Shown: positions 1 to 8,361, numbered from the stretch's first letter. The stretch is DNA of 64,000 nt from Deinococcus hopiensis KR-140 (GCA_943327755.2 CALPYF020000023.1:1-64000); one strand, 5' to 3'. A program made the numbers and translations. The notes: generated from the sequence alone by a model not told the origin.

Positions 1-2
1 GG

Positions 3-542
3 GCAGGGGGCATGATGACGCATGGCTCGGTGATCCGGCCCGTCGCTCGGATGACGCAACTGAGTTACTACGCGGAGCTCAAGGCCGCTGTGGAGCGCTT
101 GGTCACGGAGGGGCGATCTTCACAACAGATCGCGGACCTGCTCAATGATCAGGGACTGCGCCCTGCGAAGCGCACGAAGGTTTGGAATGCTGAACAGGTT
201 CGAGGAATGGTGCGAGACTTCGGTCTGGCGATCTCCCGTTCTGGTATGGCCACACCGCCAGTGGCGCAGGAGTGGCGGCGCGGTGACTGGTGGACGGTCA
301 CGGGACTGGCCGTCACACTCGGCATGCCGAGTGTGACGTTGTACACCTGGCTGCGCAGGCATGACCTCCAGGGCCGGAAGGAAGGTCGTCAGTGGTGGAT
401 CTGGGCGGATGATGGGGAAGTCTCACGTCTCAAGTCGCGCCGGGCGAAGACGCGATCTGAGCATGCTCATGACCAGTGGAACGCGCAGAAAGCGGTGGTC
501 ACTGGCCGGGTGCGGGAGGAGGGTGCGTATGTACGAGAGTAA
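3..542 (+). CDS. C-terminal part of a large serine recombinase
   Basis: The frame is open to the left edge, so the protein is cut by the window. The visible part matches what is known of the C-terminal end of large serine recombinases of transposons: a segment starting RPVARMTQLSYY, a helix-turn-helix-like block (SSQQIADLLNDQGLRPAKR), then a second DNA-binding block (LAVTLGMPSVTLYTWLRR) and a basic tail. The catalytic serine domain would lie outside the window. ATG codons at 12 and 15 exist, but the family continues upstream, so I do not take them as the start. The stop is TAA. Identification is by family memory, not by search. Confidence 0.65.
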   Translation, partial: AGGMMTHGSVIRPVARMTQLSYYAELKAAVERLVTEGRSSQQIADLLNDQGLRPAKRTKVWNAEQVRGMVRDFGLAISRSGMATPPVAQEWRRGDWWTVTGLAVTLGMPSVTLYTWLRRHDLQGRKEGRQWWIWADDGEVSRLKSRRAKTRSEHAHDQWNAQKAVVTGRVREEGAYVRE

Positions 543-553
543 TCCGGTTGGCT

Positions 554-664
554 TCTCTCCACCGACCAGCGAGCCCGGTACAGCACGCAGGTGTCCCACA
601 CGCTGAAATCTGTGGCAATGGCCACCAGGTCCCCCGCAGGGGACCTGGTGGCCACGACCTGCAT
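554..664 (-). pseudogene. Probable IS4-type transposase fragment
   Basis: The reading frame encodes GDLVAIATDFSVWDTCVLYR followed by ARWSVER. This resembles the YR-x-RW-x-x-E segment of DDE transposases of the IS4 group, where the Glu is the third catalytic acid. Similarity stops right after WSVER, and no N-terminal catalytic region is seen, so this would be a scrap left beside the recombinase end. The assignment rests on about 30 residues and could be chance. Confidence 0.4.
619..654. repeat. Perfect 16-bp inverted repeat
   Basis: Arms 619-634 and 639-654 are exact reverse complements around the loop CGCA. It lies inside the putative transposase scrap, downstream of the recombinase stop. 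No T-run follows on either strand, so a classic terminator is uncertain. Confidence 0.7.
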
Positions 665-856
665 CAGAGAGTGTGAAGCCCGTCCTGGGCCGATGAGGTG
701 ACTGGGACTATCCAATCGGTTGGTCTCAGCGTAGCGGCGTGGCGTGGGCACTGTGCCTTCAAAATCTTCGATTGCCTTGAGCCAACGATCATCAACAGGA
801 ATCAAGCCCGTCTGGGACGGGCTTTTGGAAGCGTTTCCGCGTTCTGGAAGGCCGGG

Positions 857-1678
857 TCAGTGGAGCAGCGCTTCATCAAGCGCAACCCCAGTGATTTGAG
901 GCAGGGTCTTCTGACTTGGATGGAAGGTGAAGCCGGTGCGGACTTCCAGCCGGGCGTACTTCTGGTACACGTGGGGATTGTGACGCGCGCCGTTGGTCAG
1001 GTCGGCTTTCGACGCCATGTGACACAGGATGCACGAGACCCGCTCATTGCCCAGGTCGTATGCGTAATGCCGGCGCAGTCCAGCATCCTCAATCCTGCCG
1101 AACACCTCGTCAGACTTCATGGTGTGGATGGGCAGATACTCCAGCCATTCCCGACCGGGCTTCACAGCGCCGCTGACCAGCGTGCGGTCGGCAATGCTGT
1201 TGCGTGGACACAGGACGCACGCAGGCTTCTGGGCGCGGGCGCGACTTTCCTGGGCACGCAGTCCCATGGTGTTGATGATGCGGGTATAGCCGTGAGCCTT
1301 CGCATAGGCCTTGATGGCACGGGTGATGGGCTCGCGCTTTGCCGTCGAGGTGCAATACCGAAATTTTGGGCTTGGGTAGGGCGCGATGCCAGGACGAGCG
1401 GCGTGCCGACGTTCGATCATTTCTAGAAGGGTGAGTTTGGCCTGCACGCTCAGGAAGGTCCCTCCTGTGTGCAAGGCATGCGCCTGGGCTTGAGATTCAG
1501 TGCCAGGCCACTCGCTTTCTCCCAGAGTCGCGTGCACGTGCAGGAGTTGTTTGGGGGGCGTGACGCTCGCCATGACCAGGCCGGTTGCGGCGCTGTCTTT
1601 GCCGCCGCTGTCGTTTATGACGACCAGTGCCCCAGCGTCGATGGCGCGGAGAACGGCGTCGGGGAAGGTGGCGGTCAC
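857..1678 (-). CDS. PAPS-reductase-family (adenine nucleotide alpha hydrolase) protein
   Basis: The N-terminus carries the PP-loop signature SGGKDS (about residues 24-29), which binds the phosphates of ATP or PAPS in the phosphoadenosine phosphosulfate reductase / DndC-like superfamily. Two CxxC pairs (CVLC and CILC, about residues 154 and 218) could hold a metal or Fe-S cluster. Plasmid and phage members of this group have mostly unknown roles; some act in DNA or tRNA sulfur chemistry. The start is a GTG that overlaps the stop of a tiny upstream frame (GTGA). No dnd partner genes are next to it, so phosphorothioation is not implied. Confidence 0.75.
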   Translation of the reverse strand: MTATFPDAVLRAIDAGALVVINDSGGKDSAATGLVMASVTPPKQLLHVHATLGESEWPGTESQAQAHALHTGGTFLSVQAKLTLLEMIERRHAARPGIAPYPSPKFRYCTSTAKREPITRAIKAYAKAHGYTRIINTMGLRAQESRARAQKPACVLCPRNSIADRTLVSGAVKPGREWLEYLPIHTMKSDEVFGRIEDAGLRRHYAYDLGNERVSCILCHMASKADLTNGARHNPHVYQKYARLEVRTGFTFHPSQKTLPQITGVALDEALLH

Positions 1679-1701
1679 GGGATCTGCCTGTGATGAGTCA
1701 T
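1675..1701 (-). CDS. Possible 8-residue leader peptide MTHHRQIP
   Basis: The only good ribosome site here (GAGGAGCCACC) is placed for the ATG at 1701, which opens an 8-codon frame whose TGA overlaps the GTG of the next gene as GTGA. Either this is a translationally coupled leader or a 1-nt error separates the true start from the main gene. Confidence 0.35.
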   Translation of the reverse strand: MTHHRQIP

Positions 1702-1714
1702 GGTGGCTCCTCGT

Positions 1715-1770
1715 GAGGGTGTGGGCCCTCTACGCACCATAGTTTACCACTATTTTACATTGCGGTGACG
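1715..1770 (-). promoter_or_regulatory. CGTGG-type promoter and leader hairpin for the PAPS-reductase-like gene
   Basis: The -10 TAAACT is at 1741-1746, preceded by GTGG; no clear -35 is seen. The leader forms a GAGGG/CCCTC hairpin (715-719 with 726-730 of the same kilobase) with the RNA loop CCCACA. Confidence 0.6.
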
Positions 1771-1803
1771 CATCTGGCCACGGCCGCCAGCGCCAACGCC
1801 TGC

Positions 1804-2265
1804 TCAGCTGCATCCTCTCCCAGGGAGGGGCAGATGCACCGCCGCGCACACGTCACGGAGGGATCCTGCCGGCAGCCCCGCGGCGCTGCACACCTCCGAC
1901 AGGTGACGCAGGCGTCCGAATGGGTGCACGGCGCCTGCGTTGTCCAGCGTCCGGCGCAGCGCCCGCTCCTCGCACGCCGACCACACGGTGGCCACGCTCG
2001 ACAGCAGCGCCGCGTTGAGCGCCGGCGCGACGAGCTGCACTGCGCGGCCCACCGTCTTCAGCCGGGTCAGCGCCGGCCCCTGGGCCTGCCGGGTCTCAAG
2101 GTCGACGGGCGTACCGGGGGTCATCCAGGCGTCCCACAGCACGGCGCCTCCGCGCACGCCGGTGACGCGCCAGGCGTCTCCCTGCGCACTGGTGAGGGCC
2201 ACGGCCAGGAAGAGCGGCTCGGCGTGTCGAGGGTCAGGAAAGTCGTTGGGGGCGGGCACTCGCAT
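1804..2265 (-). CDS. Hypothetical protein, last gene of a five-gene operon
   Basis: The protein (about 153 aa) begins MRVPAPNDFPDPRHAEPLF. The ATG at 2265 lies inside the end of the preceding gene, an overlap of about 30 nt typical of coupled genes. No signal peptide, metal motif or known domain is recognised. It contains a stretch of small hydrophobic residues near the middle but no clear membrane helix. Confidence 0.55.
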   Translation of the reverse strand: MRVPAPNDFPDPRHAEPLFLAVALTSAQGDAWRVTGVRGGAVLWDAWMTPGTPVDLETRQAQGPALTRLKTVGRAVQLVAPALNAALLSSVATVWSACEERALRRTLDNAGAVHPFGRLRHLSEVCSAAGLPAGSLRDVCAAVHLPLPGRGCS

Positions 2266-2674
2266 CACGAACCTCCTCACTCTCGGCCTGCAGGTGCGGG
2301 AAATCTCGCTCCAACCGCCGGAGCCAGTTCCGGGCAGCCTCGCCGCGCTGCGCCAGCTGGTCACTCTGCTGCCGCTGCCGAGAGCTCGCGCGGCCCGGTG
2401 TGGGCCGGGCCAGTTGGTTCCTCCTGCGTGTCAGGCGGTCGAGTTCCCGCCTGACCTCGCGCATGAGGCGCCGCGCTTCCTCGTCACTGTACGCGGCGCA
2501 GAGCGGCAGATCGTGAGGTAGGTCCGCGCCCGCCTGCTGCAGCGGCCAGGCCAGCCGGTCGTACGCCCAGCAGGCCTCCAGTTCGGCGGGTGTGTAGCCT
2601 CGCCGCTCACGTGAGCAGGCCTGCGTGGCGTCGCGGACGATCCGCCACGCCCGCGCGGCGGCCTCCAGCGTCAC
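2234..2674 (-). CDS. Hypothetical helical protein
   Basis: The protein has 146 aa, with a long charged helical stretch (EARRLMREVRRELDRLTRRR) that suggests a coiled coil or nucleic-acid contact. It overlaps its upstream neighbour by 4 nt (ATGA). Function is unknown. Confidence 0.6.
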   Translation of the reverse strand: MTLEAAARAWRIVRDATQACSRERRGYTPAELEACWAYDRLAWPLQQAGADLPHDLPLCAAYSDEEARRLMREVRRELDRLTRRRNQLARPTPGRASSRQRQQSDQLAQRGEAARNWLRRLERDFPHLQAESEEVRDASARPQRLS

Positions 2675-3285
2675 TTCTGGCGCGCTTCTTTCAGGTTCAG
2701 CAGCATCTCGTCCAGGAACGCGGCGGCGCGCTCGGCGCTGGGGACGGCGAGCGCGCCGTTCACGGAGCGGATGAACGTGCTCACGCCGGGTTGGCCCTGG
2801 TGCCGCACGGCCACTTCCCGGCGCTTGCTGGCCCGCTCCAGGGCCGTGAGGTACAGGCGTGTGTGGTCGCCTGGCCCCAGGACCGCCTCGTAGGCCTGCT
2901 GGAGACCGCTGAGGTCCGCGCCGGGCGTCACGCTGATCTTCAATGTGCGGCTCGTGGGGGTGTGGTGGGTGATCACGGCCGTGAAGCGCGCGTCGATGGC
3001 CAGCGATTCCTCTTTCGGGTATTCCGGCGCCTCGGTCGCGCCGGGCCGCCGGTAGGACCCGCGGGTGACCTTGGTCAGGTGCTGGCCGTCCGTCAGGGCG
3101 CGTAGGGTCGCGTTGACGACCGTCCGCAGGGTGTATTTCGGGGCGTGCTGGGCCGCGATCGGCGCCAGGAGCGTCTCGAAGGTCTGGCGGTCGAACTGGC
3201 TGGGCCAGCTGGGCAGGGCGGCAATGGCGGCGTCCAGAACGGCGTTCAGGGCGTCGGGGTTGCGGGCAGTCCGTCGTGTGGGCAT
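2671..3285 (-). CDS. Hypothetical protein
   Basis: The protein has 204 aa. The first half (TFETLLAPIAAQHAPKYTLR then TLRALTDGQHLTKVTRGSYR) resembles a small winged-helix or WYL-type arrangement, but this is only an impression. The second half carries a basic patch (ERASKRREVAVRHQGQ). It overlaps the next gene by 4 nt. Unknown function. Confidence 0.6.
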   Translation of the reverse strand: MPTRRTARNPDALNAVLDAAIAALPSWPSQFDRQTFETLLAPIAAQHAPKYTLRTVVNATLRALTDGQHLTKVTRGSYRRPGATEAPEYPKEESLAIDARFTAVITHHTPTSRTLKISVTPGADLSGLQQAYEAVLGPGDHTRLYLTALERASKRREVAVRHQGQPGVSTFIRSVNGALAVPSAERAAAFLDEMLLNLKEARQK

Positions 3286-3296
3286 GGGTGCCTCCC

Positions 3297-3318
3297 GGGG
3301 GGCGTGTGGGCGCCCCCC
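3297..3318 (-). repeat. Intercistronic hairpin with CCCACA loop
   Basis: GGGGGGCG (3297-3304) pairs with CGCCCCCC (3311-3318); the RNA loop on the minus strand is CCCACA. It sits between two genes of one operon. The same loop recurs at 1715, 21758, 46943 and 56928. Confidence 0.65.
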
Positions 3319-3339
3319 TGCCGGTTCAGTTGTTGGGGT

Positions 3340-3864
3340 TCAGGGGGTGGGGATGGTGGGTTCGGACCACCACAGGCAGCGCTCGAAGATGCGGCGCAGG
3401 CAGCGGCCACTGAGGTCGGCGGCGGTCAGTTCCGTGTGGGCGGCCTGGACGTACCGGTCTCGGGTGGTGGTGGCGGCGGTGGCTGGCAGCGCGGTGCAGC
3501 GGGAGAGCGTGTCGTCCTCTTCCCCGGCGCGCCGGACAGTGACGGTCAGGCGCAGCAGGGCCGGGCCGCCGGGAAGGGCGGGCTCTTCAGTCCACGTGAA
3601 GTCGAACTCGGCGCGCGCCTGGGTGAGGTGCGGGACGCTCAGCAGGGCGGCGTCCAGGGTCGCGCCGTGGTAGTCGGGTGTGGCCCGCTGCTGCTCTGCC
3701 GTGAGGATCTGCCGGGTGCGCTCGGCCAGCAGGGTGCACAGGCCCGCGTGGGCGGCGGTGGTGAGCTGGGTGATCTGGGTGTGCAGCCCGGTCGGCGCGT
3801 GGACGGTCAGGCGGTACTGGCCGTGCTGCTCGTCGGGGGTCAGGATGATGGCGAAGGTGGTCAT
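3340..3864 (-). CDS. Hypothetical protein
   Basis: The protein (174 aa) starts MTTFAIILTPDEQHGQYRLT and is rich in beta-prone Thr/Val stretches with an acidic middle. There is no signal peptide or recognised domain. Its ATG overlaps the stop of the upstream gene as ATGA, so both are co-translated. Confidence 0.6.
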   Translation of the reverse strand: MTTFAIILTPDEQHGQYRLTVHAPTGLHTQITQLTTAAHAGLCTLLAERTRQILTAEQQRATPDYHGATLDAALLSVPHLTQARAEFDFTWTEEPALPGGPALLRLTVTVRRAGEEDDTLSRCTALPATAATTTRDRYVQAAHTELTAADLSGRCLRRIFERCLWWSEPTIPTP

Positions 3865-4223
3865 GGGGCGGCCGGCTGTTCGGGCAGCATGAGGTACGCC
3901 TGGGACAGCGCCTGGTACACGGGGCGGAGTGCTTCCCGGTCCTGGGTGGTCACCGCCTGAAGGATGTCGGCGTTGGCGGGGGTGGTGGGGGCTTCGACGC
4001 GGGTGATGACCACGCGCGTGCGGCTGGCGTGGCCGCGCACGATCAGGAGTGGGGTCCGGGTCAGGGCGCGCTGCGCGGCGGGCAGGTTGTGGGGGGTGAT
4101 GGGGTACGCCTGGGGGGTGGTGTGGAGGCCGGTGATGGCGACGGTGCCGAGGTGGTCTGGGCTGCTCAGGTGTGGGGGGGCGGGGTGAATGGTCGGGTCT
4201 TCGAGTATCCAGTCGGCTGACAC
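3861..4223 (-). CDS. Hypothetical protein, first gene of its operon
   Basis: The protein has 120 aa (MSADWILEDPTIHPAPPHLS). It is the first gene after the CGTGG promoter at 4267, with the ribosome site GAAGGAG a few bases upstream. No known domain recognised. Confidence 0.6.
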   Translation of the reverse strand: MSADWILEDPTIHPAPPHLSSPDHLGTVAITGLHTTPQAYPITPHNLPAAQRALTRTPLLIVRGHASRTRVVITRVEAPTTPANADILQAVTTQDREALRPVYQALSQAYLMLPEQPAAP

Positions 4224-4239
4224 GCGGGCTCCTTCGCTC

Positions 4240-4296
4240 AGGCTCTTGCGCGCCTTAACTTATAAAAGTTTACCACGTTTCAGTGTAGAAAATCAA
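4240..4296 (-). promoter_or_regulatory. CGTGG promoter with leader hairpin
   Basis: The -35 TTGATT (4291-4296), 18-nt spacer ending ACGTGG and -10 TAAACT (4267-4272) are followed by a leader hairpin AGGC/GCCT (4252-4255 with 4240-4243) whose RNA loop is GCGCAAGA. The stem differs from other copies at paired positions, so pairing is kept. Confidence 0.8.
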
Positions 4297-4403
4297 TGTG
4301 ATTGAAGCCGGAAACTCCCACTGGAACGCATTTCCCTACGCTCTCGCCACCACGCGGCAGTAGCCCGCACCGGGCGGGCCAGCTTCCAGCGCCTCCGCGC
4401 GAC

Positions 4404-4676
4404 CTACGGCGCCCGAACACCAAACAGGTCCGTGGGCGGCTCCGGCACCCCCTGCGGCGTCGCGGCGCACGCCGCCCGGTAGGCCAGGACCAGCGTGTCC
4501 CCATGGTGCCGTGACACGCGGCCGTCCGGGGCTATCAGCGTCACGGTGTAAAACGGCTGGTTCGGCGCGCTCTGGCCCCGGCGCCGGTTGGGTTCCGTGT
4601 GCCGGGTCGGCGCGTACGCGTACCCCTGGTGCTTGAGGTGCGCCCGGTACTGTTCGGTCAGTGCGTGCTTGCCCAT
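4404..4676 (-). CDS. Hypothetical protein
   Basis: The protein (90 aa) starts MGKHALTEQYRAHLKHQGYA. Its core FYTVTLIAPDGRVSRHHGDT looks like a beta hairpin also seen in other small proteins of this window (for example at 32021 and 39497). It is the last of four co-directional genes. Confidence 0.6.
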   Translation of the reverse strand: MGKHALTEQYRAHLKHQGYAYAPTRHTEPNRRRGQSAPNQPFYTVTLIAPDGRVSRHHGDTLVLAYRAACAATPQGVPEPPTDLFGVRAP

Positions 4677-4702
4677 CACGGCTCCTGGTAGAAGAGTGAG
4701 GC

Positions 4703-5590
4703 TTACCTGCGTCTGTTCAGCCAACTGTCCAGCCGCTCCTTGAGCTTTGGAATCACTGCCCTCAGGTACTCCTTCGGGTCCATCTGGCTCGGATCGTTGG
4801 GGTATACCGTGATGTGTGGCATCAGGTCCAGGTTGTAATGCTCGCGTTTGTGCAGTGGCATGACGTGCACGACCGGCTTGAGGTGTGACGGGCTGATCCG
4901 CCGGACGGTGACCTCCTCTGGCCGGAATGCCTGCGTACCGGTCGGATCGGGGTTGAGGATCAGGTACTCCTGAGGTTCCATGCCGTCCATCAGGGGCCCG
5001 CACATCAGGATCCGCTCGGTAGGAATGTTCAGGGACAGCTCGATGGAGCTCTCGCCGAAGGCGTACTCCCCCTGAGTGCCCCAGTGGGTCAGGGTATCGG
5101 TCTCTATGCGGAAGGGTTCCTGACGATCCTGTGCCTGGCGCAGCGCCTCCTGGATCGCGCTGATGTAGTCAGCGGACCTGTCGTCAACCATCAGCCAGCC
5201 GACGCTCCGGTACAGGCGGAGCGAGTGAACGCCCTTCGCGGCGTACCAGGCCATGATTTCCTGGTTGATCCGCTGCAGGTCGGCGGCTGCGGCGTGCACC
5301 TGGGCGAGACTGCCGGGTTGCGTCAGCCATTCGGCCACCCGCGCCTGGGACTGCGCCAGTCCCTGGTACGCGCCCTGCTGTTTCTGGGCCGTGAACAGGC
5401 GCTCCGGGAAGCCGGGGAAGCGCTGGACATTGAAGGCCACGTTCGCGATATAGGTCGTCAGGATGCCGGCGGGCGAGTACCGCGATCCTGGGAGTGGCTC
5501 GGTTCTCAAGTCGGGAAAGCGCTGCTCGTCACGGGTGGTGAGGGTCAGGTGGGCCAGCAGCGGATCGCGGACGGTGATGGGCTTCGACAT
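4703..5590 (-). CDS. Hypothetical protein, 295 aa
   Basis: This soluble-looking protein has no recognised domain. The middle is helical (QQGAYQGLAQSQARVAEWLT); the C-terminal third has the segment LKPVVHVMPLHKREHYNLDL then MPHITVYPNDPS, which reads like an E2/UBC or PRTRC-type beta region, though I cannot assign it. It sits 11 nt after the gene upstream, within an operon driven by a leaderless promoter at 6639. Confidence 0.65.
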   Translation of the reverse strand: MSKPITVRDPLLAHLTLTTRDEQRFPDLRTEPLPGSRYSPAGILTTYIANVAFNVQRFPGFPERLFTAQKQQGAYQGLAQSQARVAEWLTQPGSLAQVHAAAADLQRINQEIMAWYAAKGVHSLRLYRSVGWLMVDDRSADYISAIQEALRQAQDRQEPFRIETDTLTHWGTQGEYAFGESSIELSLNIPTERILMCGPLMDGMEPQEYLILNPDPTGTQAFRPEEVTVRRISPSHLKPVVHVMPLHKREHYNLDLMPHITVYPNDPSQMDPKEYLRAVIPKLKERLDSWLNRRR

Positions 5591-5601
5591 GGTGCCTCGC
5601 G

Positions 5602-6135
5602 TCAGGCCGCGGCCTGGGTGAACAGGAGGCGCAACTGGGCCTGGTAGGCCGTCGCCTCGCGTGGGTCGAGCGGGTTGCGCAGCGGCACGCCGCTGAGGGT
5701 CAGGGCCTGCTGGTACTGCGCGTGCGTGGGCAGCAGGGTCAGGGTGCGGTCTCCGGTCACGCTGTGGGCGGTCAGTTCGGCGAGGAGTGTGCTCCTGGGG
5801 TGGTGCGGGTCAATCCGCCGCGTGGTGAGCTTCAGGTGGGCGGGCAGGGTCGCGTGCAGGTTCAGGGCGCTGGAGAGCGTCAGGAGGCGCGCGCCGTCCA
5901 GGGTGAGGTCGTAGGCTTGACCGCCGTGCGCGGCGTGGTATCGCAGGATGCGCTGGCCACTGCCGGTGCTGTAGAGCAGCGTTGCCGTGCCGCCGAGGGT
6001 CGTCATCCAGAGGGCCTGCGCCGGATCGTGTGCGAGGGTTGGGAGGTCGTGGCTGTGGAGTTCCTGGAGCTGGCTGCTGGTCAGGGACAGGGTGCCGGCC
6101 AGTTCAGTCAGGACCTGCGTGAGCGAAGGCTGCAT
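5602..6135 (-). CDS. Hypothetical protein
   Basis: The protein has 177 aa (MQPSLTQVLTELAGTLSLTS). Its ATG overlaps the stop of the upstream gene as TGATG, so translation is probably coupled. No motif recognised. Confidence 0.6.
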   Translation of the reverse strand: MQPSLTQVLTELAGTLSLTSSQLQELHSHDLPTLAHDPAQALWMTTLGGTATLLYSTGSGQRILRYHAAHGGQAYDLTLDGARLLTLSSALNLHATLPAHLKLTTRRIDPHHPRSTLLAELTAHSVTGDRTLTLLPTHAQYQQALTLSGVPLRNPLDPREATAYQAQLRLLFTQAAA

Positions 6136-6632
6136 CAGTTCAGGATCCTGGTCGGAGGCCGCAGGGCCTCGAGGGCCGCGTGACGGGCTTCATGGGCCTG
6201 GCGGGCCGCGAGGGTGTACGCGTCGTTCAGGGCCGTTTCGAGCTGGGCTTTCTGGTCGACGGGGTGCAGTGTGGCCGGGATCTCGCAGGTGAGGGTGGCG
6301 TCCGCGGAGGTGGCCAGCGTGAGGGCCTGCACCTGGTGTGCGGTGAGGGGTGCGTCGCTGGCGCCGCTCTCGCGGCGGAGGTCATCTTCCAGGTTCTGGG
6401 CCGCGAGGTGGACGTGCACGTGAACGTCCGCGCCGCGGCGTTCGAGGCTGAAGTGCGCGTCGTCGCCGGTGGCATGCACCCAGCTGGTGATGAAGTCGCC
6501 CCGCTTCAGGGCGGGGGTCAGCAGGTTCAGGATTTCGGGTGTGAGGCGGTTGATGTACGGGCTGGTGGGGGGCAGCGGCAGCAGCGGGAGGTCACCGGTT
6601 GCGGGGACCGGCGGTGGGGTTGTGTGGGACAT
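6135..6632 (-). CDS. Hypothetical protein, leaderless start
   Basis: The protein has 165 aa (MSHTTPPPVPATGDLPLLPL). The ATG lies 6 nt after a -10 element TAAAGT (6639-6644), leaving no room for a ribosome site, so the transcript should be leaderless. The alternating HVHVHL segment suggests a beta strand. It heads a four-gene operon down to 4404. Function unknown. Confidence 0.65.
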   Translation of the reverse strand: MSHTTPPPVPATGDLPLLPLPPTSPYINRLTPEILNLLTPALKRGDFITSWVHATGDDAHFSLERRGADVHVHVHLAAQNLEDDLRRESGASDAPLTAHQVQALTLATSADATLTCEIPATLHPVDQKAQLETALNDAYTLAARQAHEARHAALEALRPPTRILN

Positions 6633-6638
6633 AGCAGA

Positions 6639-6667
6639 ACTTTAGCATGGTTTCTTTTATCAAACAA
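6639..6667 (-). promoter_or_regulatory. Variant promoter giving a leaderless transcript
   Basis: The -35 TTGTTT (6662-6667), 17-nt spacer and extended -10 TGC-TAAAGT (6639-6644) end 6 nt before the ATG at 6632. The CATGC-TAAAGT core is a relative of the CGTGG promoter without the leader. Confidence 0.65.
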
Positions 6668-6952
6668 TACTAGAGAGGGGCGGGCGGCCTCTGCGCGCCC
6701 CGTAGACGGGCTGCCCCCTCCCCCATGTCATGCCTGCTGGCCCTTCTGAGGCTTTCCTGCGCCTGCAGCCGGTCCATGACGTCTGCCCTGGGGTCATCCG
6801 GGCGGCAGAGCGGCGCGTTGGGCGAAAGGGAGCAGACCTGGCCTGCGCCGCTTCCCAGACCGATCAGGCATCAGGCGCGCGCCACTCCCTGCGAACCGCG
6901 CGTCCGGAGCGGCGGACTGACCCGCTCGCCGGACCGCCCCAGATCCCGCAAG
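6668..6952. other. Gap with no gene seen
   Basis: Open frames here lack ribosome sites and family resemblance. I see no convincing promoter or terminator. Confidence 0.5.
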
Positions 6953-7627
6953 TCAGTTCTTCTGCGGAATGAAGAGGCGACGCCTGACCCGGTTGAGCTG
7001 CCCGCTGAGCACCGCGTGTTTCAGCGCCACGCTCAGCCACCGGCTCTCATGCCCCAGCGCCTCGCGCACCAGTCCCACTTCGAGTTCCCCGCCGTGCTTC
7101 TCGACCAGGGCGACGGCGCTGCGGGCCACCCGCTGGATATCGGCCGCATCAGCCACGCTGTTGGCCAGCACCGTCCCGCGCAGGCCAGCGGGCAGCAGCG
7201 TCAGGTTTGGCTGCGCCGCGACCGACACGCGCCCTGTCCGCTCATTCAACCGGGGCGCGGGCGCGGCCGGCAGGGTCAGGCGGCCCAGGACATGCACGGC
7301 CCGCTTGGCCCGGTGCGGATTGGGAATCAGGGGCCGCAGCAAGGCGTACATGGCCTCGGTGTTCACGTTCAGGTTGAGCTCGTACGCCCGGTCGGCGCAG
7401 CGCTGGGCCGCGCCACTGCCAAAGCCCGCCGTGTACTGCCCCGGCGCCGCCACGTACGCCTGGTACGAGGGCGCGCCGTGGGCGGCCGCGATGAGTTCCA
7501 GCGCCTGCCACTGCTTGAGGTCCAGGCCGTGCGTTTCGGCCGCAGCGGCCCGCAACTGGGTCGCCCGGCGCTTGATGGCGAGGGGTCGGCGCGGCGCGGA
7601 CTGGTTCTGCGGGTGGTTGGCGTTCAT
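6953..7627 (-). CDS. Hypothetical protein, single gene
   Basis: The protein has 224 aa with a basic N-terminus (RRPLAIKRRATQLRAAAAE) and a C-terminus that reads like a winged helix (EVGLVREALGHESRWLSVAL, ending RRRLFIPQKN). DNA binding is therefore possible but not shown. It has its own upstream region with a -10-like TACAGT (7676-7681) rather than a CGTGG promoter. Confidence 0.6.
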   Translation of the reverse strand: MNANHPQNQSAPRRPLAIKRRATQLRAAAAETHGLDLKQWQALELIAAAHGAPSYQAYVAAPGQYTAGFGSGAAQRCADRAYELNLNVNTEAMYALLRPLIPNPHRAKRAVHVLGRLTLPAAPAPRLNERTGRVSVAAQPNLTLLPAGLRGTVLANSVADAADIQRVARSAVALVEKHGGELEVGLVREALGHESRWLSVALKHAVLSGQLNRVRRRLFIPQKN

Positions 7628-7821
7628 GGCTCTCGGCTCGGGTCGTGAGGGGCGTGCATCAGGCGGTCACCGCTCACTGTACCGGAATCACATTGGAGAG
7701 ACCCCTGCCCGTCGTCCAGACCACCGGCGACCGAGGTGCCGTCCATGAATAGAGCCCCGGGGAGGTCACCGGGGCAGGGGGAGCGGGTACGGCGCTCAAG
7801 AGACCGTGATGGCCGCAGGAC

Positions 7822-8361
7822 TCACCGGGGGGCGGGCGTCTCGTGTCGACGCGCGGCGCGCTGCTCGTGGCAGGTGCGGCGCCGCCACGCCCAGTGATGC
7901 CGGTCCAGGCGGATCAGGGCCCGGCCCTGCACCTCGGCGCGCTTCTGCTCGGCGTAAGGTCCGGAGAACTGCCCGGCTGGCGTGTCCAGGTAGGCTTTGG
8001 CGGCGTCCAGGGCCGCGCGCGCGTCGCGCAGCCAGGGGGCCGTGATGGTGCCGAACACGGCGCCCTGGTTTGGGGCGCAGAAGGCGGGGCCGGCGTCGTC
8101 ACAGCTGACGTGCAGGTACACAAAGCCGGTGCAGGCGCGCTCGATGTGGATCTCGTGGAAGATGGTGCGGGGTGCGCCGAAGGCGTTGCCGTACCCGCCC
8201 ATGCTGCGTTCGTGCAGGGTGATCCGGTACTCGCCGTCATAGATGACTTCGTGTGGGACGGGGTGGGTGCTGGGGTGGTAGTGGTGCTGGCGTTCGCTGG
8301 GGGTCAGGGGCAGCAGGGTGCTCAGGGTGATGGTGCGGTGGGGGTTCGCAGGGGGGTGCAT
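7822..8361 (-). CDS. Hypothetical protein
   Basis: The protein has 179 aa. ATG at 8361 follows GAGGAGTCCCCC and the CGTGG leader. The middle (FVYLHVSCDDAGPAFCAPNQ) has two Cys; the C-terminal end is basic and Trp/Arg-rich (HHWAWRRRTCHEQRAARRHE). No known family recognised. Confidence 0.6.
   Translation of the reverse strand: MHPPANPHRTITLSTLLPLTPSERQHHYHPSTHPVPHEVIYDGEYRITLHERSMGGYGNAFGAPRTIFHEIHIERACTGFVYLHVSCDDAGPAFCAPNQGAVFGTITAPWLRDARAALDAAKAYLDTPAGQFSGPYAEQKRAEVQGRALIRLDRHHWAWRRRTCHEQRAARRHETPAPR

Noticed and set aside
857..1678. DNA phosphorothioation (dnd) system
   Set aside because: Only a PAPS-reductase-like protein is present; DndA, B, D and E are not nearby.
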